From positions 1 to 32,308 of IMG/VR virus record IMGVR_UViG_3300021964_000281: a stretch of 32,308 nt of DNA; one strand, 5' to 3'. A program made the translations under genes and the position numbers. The stretch's first letter is position 1. The number at the start of each line of letters is the position of its first letter. The DNA comes from a virus. The notes under the pieces were generated by a model. It was not told the DNA's origin, ran no database searches, and saw only the letters and a program-made list of their open reading frames with translations. This document shows positions 24,551 to 30,436 of this stretch, piece after piece.

Positions 24551-24598
24551 CGTTCATCTAGTAATAGACGGAAGTAGGCAATGGTGCTGAAGGAACGC
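24551..24598 (+). ncRNA. Glutamine riboswitch (glnA/Downstream-peptide class), copy 2
   Basis: Second aptamer with the same architecture: P1 CGTTC (24551-24555) with GAACG (24593-24597), hairpin TCTA/TAGA, ACGGAAGTAGG, hairpin GGCA/TGCT and TGAAGGAACGC. Stem bases differ from copy 1 in a compensatory way (TCTC/GAGA to TCTA/TAGA; GTCA/TGAC to GGCA/TGCT with one G-U pair), which is internal evidence for a structured RNA. Tandem aptamers are known for this class and usually sharpen the response. This copy abuts the hairpin containing the ribosome site. Confidence 0.85.
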
Positions 24599-24617
24599 AA
24601 TCTTCTATAGGAGATTG
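24598..24617 (+). promoter_or_regulatory. Hairpin hiding the ribosome-binding site (possible expression platform)
   Basis: CAATCTTC (24598-24605) and GGAGATTG (24610-24617) can form eight pairs, one of them G-U, closed by TATA, so the GGAG ribosome site for the ATG at 24620 is fully paired. The helix starts on the base right after the P1 stem of copy 2 and could stack on it. Ligand-stabilised P1 would then favour a translation-off state. The direction of control is inference. Confidence 0.5.
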
Positions 24618-24619
24618 AC

Positions 24620-24784
24620 ATGACTAAATATCAAATTGCTCGTTTCAAACGTGCAGTCAAAAGGGATCTTACTAAGGAAATATTAAGCCCTAAAGCTAAG
24701 AATCATAGAATAGCTAAATCTTCTGGTCCAAGAGACGAGGAAAGATTTTTGCCTGAATATGCGACTAATAATCCTTGGTACTAA
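24620..24784 (+). CDS. Riboswitch-controlled small basic protein (Downstream-peptide type)
   Basis: 54 residues, too short for usual ORF cut-offs. The start is supported by GGAG 6 bases upstream, by the riboswitch leader and by a terminator right after the stop. The N-terminal half is basic and helical (MTKYQIARFKRAVKRDLTKE), the middle is Lys/Ser/Pro-rich, and the end is GPRDEERFLPEYATNNPWY. Small conserved ORFs behind this RNA class in cyanobacteria and cyanophages gave the motif its name. In cyanobacteria a glutamine riboswitch controls a small basic inhibitor of glutamine synthetase (IF17, gifB). A comparable role here is an attractive guess, but I see no clear sequence match to IF7 or IF17. 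Confidence 0.8.
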   Translation: MTKYQIARFKRAVKRDLTKEILSPKAKNHRIAKSSGPRDEERFLPEYATNNPWY

Positions 24785-24787
24785 CAG

Positions 24788-24809
24788 AAGGGGCCAATGG
24801 CCCCTTTTT
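24788..24809 (+). terminator. Intrinsic terminator after the riboswitch-controlled ORF
   Basis: Stem AAGGGGCC (24788-24795), loop AAT, stem GGCCCCTT (24799-24806), continuing into a run of T ending at 24809. It begins 4 bases after the stop and makes the riboswitch unit monocistronic. Confidence 0.9.
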
Positions 24810-24840
24810 ACTCGTTGACTTTAAACCGCTATAGAGGTAA

Positions 24841-24848
24841 TATAAATA
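24841..24848 (+). promoter_or_regulatory. Late promoter TATAAATA directly before the tube-fold gene
   Basis: Perfect late box between terminator and gene. With T4 spacing the predicted transcript begins at 24854, exactly the A of the ATG, implying a leaderless message, since the GAGGT ribosome site at 24834-24838 would lie upstream of the transcript. Confidence 0.65.
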
Positions 24849-24853
24849 CTGTT

Positions 24854-25375
24854 ATGACTGGAACTGAACCTACAACAACAAACTTTCTATCTCCTCTAGG
24901 ACATAGATTTTTCATTAAGAAGATCCCGACAGTGAACTTCTTTGTACAGAATGTCGCTATTCCTTCCATAACAATGGGCGAAACACCGGTCCCTACACCT
25001 TTCACTAAAATACAGTTGCCTGGTGATCAAGCAACATATGGCGATCTAGTAATCACATTTAGAGTTGATGAAAACTTAGATAACTATATGGAACTGTATA
25101 ATTGGATGAGAGCAATATTAAGGGTCGATGATTTTACAGAATCTACTGCATGGGTGAACGAGGCTAATAACCCAATGTCTGATGATCGAGTGTTTAGTGA
25201 CGCAACATTGACTATATTGAATAGCGCAATGAATCCTAACAAAGAAGTTACATTTACGGACTGCTTTCCTACTTCTCTATCAGATATTCCGTTCTCTACG
25301 CAGCTAGCTGATGTAGATTATGTTGAATGTACAGCTACATTCAAATACAGAAAATTTGAAATAGAGAATATATAA
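24854..25375 (+). CDS. Tail tube-fold protein (gp19/gp54 superfamily; possibly gp3)
   Basis: 173 residues from the ATG at 24854. An in-frame ATG at 24797 lies inside the preceding terminator and is rejected. The sequence TNFLSPLGHRFFIKKIPTVN, VQNVAIPSITMGETPVPTPF, KIQLPGDQATYGDLVITFRV, then DENLDNYMELYNWMRAI, has the same strand order as the gp19-type tube fold encoded at 18065, with a different body. Related T4 proteins are gp19, gp54 and gp48. By position after the capsid gene, T4-like cyanophages carry the tail-completion protein gp3, whose T4 length (176) also fits. It is therefore a tube initiator or terminator component rather than the main tube. Confidence 0.7.
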   Translation: MTGTEPTTTNFLSPLGHRFFIKKIPTVNFFVQNVAIPSITMGETPVPTPFTKIQLPGDQATYGDLVITFRVDENLDNYMELYNWMRAILRVDDFTESTAWVNEANNPMSDDRVFSDATLTILNSAMNPNKEVTFTDCFPTSLSDIPFSTQLADVDYVECTATFKYRKFEIENI

Positions 25376-25656
25376 TGAATGAAACTTGCAGAACTAATTT
25401 TTTAAAAGAAGCAAAAGAAGGAATCGTAACAGTAGAGTTCACTAAAATTGGAACTGGTGAACTACGTGTCATGCCATGCACACTAAAAGCTGATTTGATG
25501 CCTGGAGAAGCAACAGTAAAAGATATAGATCCAATGAGTGATAATTTTGTAGTATGGAGTTTGGATAAGGACGCATGGAGATCCTTTAGAGTTGACACCG
25601 TTACAAAATGGTATACAGGAAATCCAGTTGAACAAGAAAGTCAAGAGAGCAGCTAA
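25375..25656 (+). CDS. Small Sm/SH3-like barrel protein (WYL_2-type)
   Basis: 93 residues, start overlapping the previous stop (TAATG). The pattern GIVTVEFTKIGTGELRVMPC TLKAD, followed by VVWSLDKDAWRSFRVDTVTK, resembles the small beta-barrel family that Pfam calls WYL_2 (formerly DUF2693), widespread in T4-like phages. The conserved FTK, RxMxCTL and WRSFR features are present. The role is unknown; related WYL barrels bind ligands or nucleic acid in regulators. The C-terminal 20 residues are Glu/Gln/Ser-rich and overlap the next gene. Confidence 0.65.
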   Translation: MNETCRTNFLKEAKEGIVTVEFTKIGTGELRVMPCTLKADLMPGEATVKDIDPMSDNFVVWSLDKDAWRSFRVDTVTKWYTGNPVEQESQESS

Positions 25657-25873
25657 AGAAGCTACTAGCGATACCATACTAGGCACTATTATTAACTTCC
25701 CAATTAACTTTGCTATTATTTGGGTTTGTTTGTCGTTGTCTTTTAATGCGTTACAGACTACAATAGCCTGTACATCAATAATGTTTTTCATTGCTGTTAT
25801 TAGAAAGACGGCAGTTAGATTATGGTTTGAAAAGAAATATGACACTAGAACAGATACAGGAACTATGGAGTAA
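25628..25873 (+). CDS. Small two-helix membrane protein
   Basis: About 81 residues from a proposed TTG start at 25628, chosen because AGGA lies 7 bases upstream; a longer reading from TTG at 25592 has no clear ribosome site. A basic N-terminus (NKKVKRAAKEATSD) is followed by two hydrophobic segments, LGTIINFPINFAIIWVCLSL and TTIACTSIMFFIAVI, separated by a short loop, then a basic stretch RKTAVRLWFEKK. The INFPIN helix is one I associate with small inner-membrane proteins of marine phages. Function unknown. It overlaps both neighbours. Confidence 0.6.
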   Translation: MNKKVKRAAKEATSDTILGTIINFPINFAIIWVCLSLSFNALQTTIACTSIMFFIAVIRKTAVRLWFEKKYDTRTDTGTME

Positions 25874-26273
25874 GGACGCTCCAGTAGATAGAACTGAATT
25901 AGGCGATGAGGCCATTAAGATACCTCAACTCCACAGCAAATACTTTAAGATTTATTCGACTGAGAGATTGATTCTCAAGAAGATGGAACTTGAAAGCAAA
26001 CAAATGTGGAAAGACTTGTGGAGCTATTACCAAGGTCACATGGACTATGAGGATCTAACAGAACGAGGTTGGGATCAAATTAACACTATTATCCTAAAAG
26101 CAGACCTCAACATTCACATTGATTCTAACAAGGATTGGATCAACAACAATCTTAAGTTAGCTTATCAAAGAGAGAAGGTAGACTTCTTAGAGGCAATTAT
26201 TAAATCACTCAACAATAGAGGATTCAATATCAATGCCGCAATATCATGGGAAAAATTTAAGGTAGGAATTTAA
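25839..26273 (+). CDS. uvsY: Recombination mediator UvsY
   Basis: 144 residues from the ATG at 25839 (T4 137); a TTG 48 bases earlier would extend it into the membrane-protein gene without reason. It begins MTLEQIQELWSKDAPVDRTE and continues EAIKIPQLHSKYFKIYSTER and LKKMELESKQMWKDLWSYYQ, the standard UvsY start that loads the UvsX recombinase onto gp32-coated single-stranded DNA. The rest is charged helix (LKLAYQREKVDFLEAIIKSL). UvsX is not in this window. The stop overlaps the thyX start by one base. Confidence 0.9.
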   Translation: MTLEQIQELWSKDAPVDRTELGDEAIKIPQLHSKYFKIYSTERLILKKMELESKQMWKDLWSYYQGHMDYEDLTERGWDQINTIILKADLNIHIDSNKDWINNNLKLAYQREKVDFLEAIIKSLNNRGFNINAAISWEKFKVGI

Positions 26274-26935
26274 TGAACGTAAGGTTAGTAAGCTGGTCTC
26301 AAACGCCAGTTGAAGAGCAAGACCTATCTGCACTTGATCTGGTTGCTTTCTGTGCAAGAGTAAGTAACCCTGAGAACCAGATGAATACACAGACTAGTGA
26401 AAGGCTAGTCAAATACTTAATTAAACATCAGCATTGGTCTCCTTTGGAGATGGTCAGTGCATGTATAGAAGTAGAAACGACACGTGACATTGCACGTCAG
26501 TTTCTTAGACATAGATCATTCTCATTCCAGGAGTTCAGTCAACGATATGCTGATCCAACAATGGACTTGGAGTTTACGACTCGTGAGGCTAGGATGCAAG
26601 ATCCAAAGAACAGACAGAACAGTATCAAATCAGACAATGATGGTCTACATATCGAATGGCACAGACGACAGAGGAAAGTCATTGAAGCAGCAAGCAATGC
26701 TTATGAGTGGGCTATCAATAATGGTATTGCAAAGGAACAAGCAAGAGCAGTACTACCAGAAGGCAACACAATGAGTCGTCTTTATGTCAATGGAACTTTG
26801 AGATCATGGATCCATTACATTCAATTACGAAGTGCTAATGGCACTCAGCTAGAGCATATGCAACTAGCGCAAGAGTGTGCAAAAGCTATTTCTAAAATAT
26901 TCCCTATTGATGAATATGGAAACATTAATAGTTAG
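26273..26935 (+). CDS. thyX: Flavin-dependent thymidylate synthase ThyX
   Basis: 220 residues, the normal ThyX length. The signature RHRxxSxxxxSxRY is present as RHRSFSFQEFSQRY at residues 79-92. QHWSPLEM (residues 53-60) and the C-terminal block LRSWIHYIQLRSANGTQLEH supply further FAD and dUMP contacts. It makes dTMP from dUMP using methylenetetrahydrofolate and NADPH, supporting phage DNA synthesis. T4 uses the unrelated ThyA; ThyX is typical of marine T4-like phages. Here it is embedded between uvsY and uvsW, overlapping both (its end overlaps the uvsW start by 20 bases), so it is probably expressed with the replication/recombination genes. Confidence 0.95.
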   Translation: MNVRLVSWSQTPVEEQDLSALDLVAFCARVSNPENQMNTQTSERLVKYLIKHQHWSPLEMVSACIEVETTRDIARQFLRHRSFSFQEFSQRYADPTMDLEFTTREARMQDPKNRQNSIKSDNDGLHIEWHRRQRKVIEAASNAYEWAINNGIAKEQARAVLPEGNTMSRLYVNGTLRSWIHYIQLRSANGTQLEHMQLAQECAKAISKIFPIDEYGNINS

Positions 26936-28373
26936 TAAAGTAAACGAAGTCTATATGTCAGTAGACTGTGATGGAGGGTCTTGTTGGGAACTTCAAGACT
27001 ACTTTACGTTTACAGTGCCAGGTATGCAATTCATGCCACAGGTTAGAAATAAAATGTGGGATGGAAAAATAAGATTATTCAATCCATCAACCAAACGAAT
27101 TTACTCAGGGTTGTTACCTCATGTGCAAAGATTTGCATCCGAGAGAGGATATAATATAGTAATCGATCCTGCATACAATGATCAAGAATTTAGCTTAGCA
27201 GAAGCTAAAGAATTCGTTTCAACAATTGGTTTACCATTTGCGCCTCGTGATTATCAGTTGGACGCATTTGCTCATGCAGTAAAGAAAAGGCGTGCCTTGC
27301 TGTTATCACCAACAGCAAGTGGTAAATCTCTTATCATTTATATGTTATCAAAGTACTTAAACCAAAAGACTTTGATTATTGTACCGACAATATCATTAGT
27401 ACAACAGATGGCTGGCGACTTTAAGTCATACGGTTATAATGAATCAATGCATTGTATAACAGCTGGTGTTGAAAAAGAAACAAATGATTTAGTAACTATT
27501 AGTACATGGCAGTCTATTCATAAGATGCCTCGAAAATGGTTTGAGCAGTTTGATGTTGTAATAGGCGATGAGGCCCACTTATTTAAAAGCAAGTCTCTAA
27601 CAAGTATTATGACAAAAACAATCAACACCAAATATAAGTTTGGGTTTACAGGAACATTAGATGGAACACAAACACATAAGTTAGTACTAGAAGGTTTGTT
27701 TGGTGCAGTAGAAAAAGTAACAACAACTGATGAACTGATAAAGAAAGGAACCCTTGCTCAATTTAAAATTAAATGTTTAGAGTTACAGTATCCAGAAGAA
27801 GTTAAACGTACTCATGCCAATGATAAATACCAAGACGAAGTAGACTTTCTAGTTCGTAACGAAGCACGTAATCGCTTCCTTAGAAATTTAGCTTTGAGTT
27901 TAAACGGCAATACCCTCTTACTGTATCAGTTTGTTGACAAACATGGTAAGCCGCTATACAACGAAATTAAGAAAAAGATTAAAGACTCTGTAGACAAAGA
28001 TAGAAAAGTGTTTTTTGTCTCAGGCGAAGTCGACGGTCAAGCTAGAGAAGATATAAGAGGCATTGTAGAAAATGAAGACAATGCAATCATTGTGGCGAGC
28101 TTTGGTACTTTTAGTACTGGTGTTAACATTAAACGCCTGCACAATATTATATTCAGCTCTCCGAGTAAGTCCAGGATTAGAGTATTGCAATCTATTGGTA
28201 GAGGACTTCGAAGAGGTGACAATAAACAACAAGCCACTTTGTTTGACATTGCGGATAACCTACAATGGAAATCTAAACGAAACTTCACGTTAGAACATTT
28301 TGCGGAACGTATTAAAATGTATAACGAAGAAAAGTTTGATTACAAAATATACAAAGTGGATCTGAAAAAATGA
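26916..28373 (+). CDS. uvsW: ATP-dependent helicase UvsW
   Basis: 485 residues from the ATG at 26916 (T4 503); ATG at 26910 and GTG at 26877 are alternatives, and none has a good ribosome site. An N-terminal DNA-binding domain (WELQDYFTFTVPGMQF, MWDGKIRLFNP) precedes a superfamily 2 helicase: the RDYQ region near 111, Walker A SPTASGKS at 131-138, IIVPTISLVQQM, DEAH at 218-221, FTGTL at 244-248, VASFGTFSTGVNIKRLHNII and QSIGRGLRR. It unwinds branched DNA and R-loops, which in T4 shuts down origin use and promotes recombination-dependent replication. The stop overlaps the next start (ATGA). Confidence 0.95.
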   Translation: METLIVSKVNEVYMSVDCDGGSCWELQDYFTFTVPGMQFMPQVRNKMWDGKIRLFNPSTKRIYSGLLPHVQRFASERGYNIVIDPAYNDQEFSLAEAKEFVSTIGLPFAPRDYQLDAFAHAVKKRRALLLSPTASGKSLIIYMLSKYLNQKTLIIVPTISLVQQMAGDFKSYGYNESMHCITAGVEKETNDLVTISTWQSIHKMPRKWFEQFDVVIGDEAHLFKSKSLTSIMTKTINTKYKFGFTGTLDGTQTHKLVLEGLFGAVEKVTTTDELIKKGTLAQFKIKCLELQYPEEVKRTHANDKYQDEVDFLVRNEARNRFLRNLALSLNGNTLLLYQFVDKHGKPLYNEIKKKIKDSVDKDRKVFFVSGEVDGQAREDIRGIVENEDNAIIVASFGTFSTGVNIKRLHNIIFSSPSKSRIRVLQSIGRGLRRGDNKQQATLFDIADNLQWKSKRNFTLEHFAERIKMYNEEKFDYKIYKVDLKK

Positions 28374-28768
28374 CAATAGCGTGTATCAAATTAATTAGCG
28401 GTGAAGAATTGATAGCTGAAGTACAACAAGGATCCAATCCCTTAGATATCATTGTTCATAATCCTGTCGTAGTTCACAAACAACAGACAGCAATGGGTCC
28501 AATGATGACAGTATCACATTGGCTAATGTTCACAAAAGAGAACAAAGCCACTATTAATCGCAAGAACATCGTTGCCTTAGAAGTTGATTTAGAGGAGAAT
28601 GCTATACAACACTACATGAAGTTTATCAATAACAAAGGGGAATTGAACCACTTGGATAACCAAGAAAAGTTAGATGAGCTTTTACATAAACTAGATGAGT
28701 TAACAGGAGAAAATGTAATAGAAACTGATAATATGAATGAGCCAGAATCTAATACTACAATACACTAA
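28370..28768 (+). CDS. Small Sm-like barrel protein, hypothetical
   Basis: 132 residues, coupled to uvsW by an ATGA overlap. The first 75 residues (CIKLISGEELIAEVQQGSNP, IIVHNPVVVHKQQ, MMTVSHWLMFTKE, INRKNIVALEVDLEE) read as a five-strand barrel of the Sm/LSm type with an xGEELIAEV first motif. From 75 on it is charged helix, ending in a disordered Asn/Glu/Thr tail. Proteins like this occur between uvsW and gene 55 in T4-like marine phages. An RNA- or DNA-binding accessory function is possible; nothing in the sequence proves it. Confidence 0.6.
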   Translation: MTIACIKLISGEELIAEVQQGSNPLDIIVHNPVVVHKQQTAMGPMMTVSHWLMFTKENKATINRKNIVALEVDLEENAIQHYMKFINNKGELNHLDNQEKLDELLHKLDELTGENVIETDNMNEPESNTTIH

Positions 28769-29337
28769 TGCCTAAGAAAAGATCCGAACATTACGTAGAC
28801 AACAAAAAACTATATGCAGAGATGGTAGACTATCTGAATGCAGTAAAAGAAGCAGATGAGTCTGGCGACGACAAGCCAAGAATTCCAGAGTACATTGGGG
28901 AGTGCTTGCTTAAGATTTCAACCCGTCTATCAACAAAACCTAACTTCATTAACTACACGTACCGTGATGAAATGATAAGCGACGGTATTGAAAATTGCAT
29001 AAACTACATACAAAACTTTAAACCAGATAAGTCGGACAATCCTTTTGCATACTTCACACAGATAATTTATTATGCTTTTTTAAGAAGAATTCAAAGAGAG
29101 AAAAAGCAGCTGTATATTAAACACAAGACATTAGAAAGAAGTCTAGTGTTAGATGAATTAGCATCACATAGTGATGCTGGGGCGCAGGGTGATCAAGGAG
29201 CATATGTTAATCTAGAAACTCCTTACATGGTTGACTTTGTAGAAAACTTTGAACGAAAAGAAGAAGAAAAGAAACAGGCTAGGAAGAAGAAGAAAGGCCT
29301 CGAGAATTTTGTAGATGACGAAACAACTGATAAATAA
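28768..29337 (+). CDS. 55: Late-transcription sigma factor gp55
   Basis: 189 residues (T4 185). It contains ISTRLSTKPNFINYTYRDEM, SDGIENCINYIQNFKPDKSD, NPFAYFTQIIYYAFLRRIQR and EKKQLYIKHK, the region-2-like core by which gp55 recognises the late -10 box in complex with host RNA polymerase. The C-terminal part is acidic then basic (EEEKKQARKKKKGLENFVDD), where T4 gp55 carries the sliding-clamp binding tail. Its presence explains the many NATAAATA boxes in the window. The start overlaps the preceding stop by one base. Confidence 0.95.
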   Translation: MPKKRSEHYVDNKKLYAEMVDYLNAVKEADESGDDKPRIPEYIGECLLKISTRLSTKPNFINYTYRDEMISDGIENCINYIQNFKPDKSDNPFAYFTQIIYYAFLRRIQREKKQLYIKHKTLERSLVLDELASHSDAGAQGDQGAYVNLETPYMVDFVENFERKEEEKKQARKKKKGLENFVDDETTDK

Positions 29338-29338
29338 G
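29331..29338 (+). promoter_or_regulatory. Candidate late promoter GATAAATA upstream of gene 47
   Basis: Box with G at the least conserved position, overlapping the gene 55 stop. Predicted start near 29344 would give a 21-base leader containing GGGGAG before the ATG at 29365, a sensible arrangement. Recombination genes are usually transcribed earlier, so this may be secondary. Confidence 0.45.
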
Positions 29339-29364
29339 CTACCTATTTTTGGGGAGTATGTATA

Positions 29365-30432
29365 ATGCGTGTGGCGTTAATCACTGACATGCATTTTGGA
29401 GCAAGAAATGACTCTAAAAGAGTACACGACCACTTCCAAAAATTTTATGACAATGTATTCTTTCCTGAAATCAAGAAGCGTGGAATTGATACTGTTATTG
29501 ATCTTGGGGACACTTTTGATCGTAGGAAGTATATTAGCTTTACCTCATTAAAAAGAGCAAAGGAAATGTTCTTTCAACCGTTGCATGATGCTGGAATTGA
29601 TCTGCATGTTATTGTTGGCAACCATGATTCAGTTTATAAAAATACCTTAGAAGTTAATTCAATAGACTTGCTGCTAGAAGAGTATCCAAACATTACAACA
29701 TATGTTAGACCTGAAGTGATAGAAATGGACAACACAGAAATAATGTTGGTTCCATGGGTGTGTGATGCAAATGAAGAAGAAACGTTTGTTATGGCAGATA
29801 AAACTACTGCACAAATACTACTAGGTCACCTAGAGTTAGCAGGGTACCAAATGTATAAAGGTGGATTTATTGATCACGGTATATCGGACAACTGGCTAAA
29901 GAAATTTGACCTAGTTTGCAGCGGACATTATCACCACAAGTCAACTAATGGCAATGTTAACTATCTTGGGTGTCCGTATGAGATGACTTGGAGTGACTAC
30001 AACGATCAAAAAGGATTTCATATACTAGACACAGACTCAAGAACAATTGAATTTATACCTAATCCTCATACAATGTTTCATAAAGTGTGGTATGATGATA
30101 CTGGATTAGATATGCACGGTCTGTTAAAACAGACAGAACAGTTTGAGAATTACAAAGGCAAAGTAGTTAAGGTTATTATTAAGAATAAAGACAATCCTAC
30201 ATTATTTGATTTGTACATAGAAAAATTAGAAGGATCCGATCCTTTGAACATTCAAGTGGTCCAAGACCACTTACACTTAGATGTTGAAGACGATGCAGAC
30301 ATCGTTGATGAAGCAGAAGATACATTAACAATATTAGATAACTATGTTACTAATTTAGACATAAAGAATGACAGGGTTGATCTACAAAAACTTTTAAGAG
30401 AGTTATATCAAGAAGCATTGCAAGTAAGTTAA
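29365..30432 (+). CDS. 47: Recombination nuclease subunit gp47 (Mre11/SbcD family)
   Basis: 355 residues (T4 339). Metallophosphoesterase motifs are in order: DMHFG (D8, H10), DLGDTFDRR (D46 and D49), VGNHDSVY (N86, H87), GHLELAGYQ, and CSGHYHHKS with the final metal-binding histidines. The C-terminal half is acidic and carries the region that binds gp46. Together they resect double-strand ends for recombination-dependent replication and degrade host DNA. GGGGAG precedes the ATG. Gene 46 follows 4 bases after the stop. Confidence 0.95.
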   Translation: MRVALITDMHFGARNDSKRVHDHFQKFYDNVFFPEIKKRGIDTVIDLGDTFDRRKYISFTSLKRAKEMFFQPLHDAGIDLHVIVGNHDSVYKNTLEVNSIDLLLEEYPNITTYVRPEVIEMDNTEIMLVPWVCDANEEETFVMADKTTAQILLGHLELAGYQMYKGGFIDHGISDNWLKKFDLVCSGHYHHKSTNGNVNYLGCPYEMTWSDYNDQKGFHILDTDSRTIEFIPNPHTMFHKVWYDDTGLDMHGLLKQTEQFENYKGKVVKVIIKNKDNPTLFDLYIEKLEGSDPLNIQVVQDHLHLDVEDDADIVDEAEDTLTILDNYVTNLDIKNDRVDLQKLLRELYQEALQVS

Positions 30433-30436
30433 ATTT

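Noticed and set aside
24496-24598. PhotoRC or other cyanobacterial RNA motif
   Set aside because: The ACGGAAGTAG and GAAGGAACGC core fits the glutamine aptamer specifically, and no psbA gene is nearby.
24620-24784. Calling the 54-residue protein a glutamine synthetase inactivating factor outright
   Set aside because: There is no clear sequence similarity to IF7 or IF17 that I can see; only size, charge and riboswitch context agree.
24797-24853. Upstream ATG extension of the tube-fold gene
   Set aside because: The ATG lies within the arms of the intrinsic terminator and upstream of the late promoter; the family pattern begins at TNFLSPLG after the ATG at 24854.
27822-27829. GATAAATA box inside uvsW
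   Set aside because: It lies mid-gene, far from any gene start, and is probably a chance match in AT-rich coding sequence.
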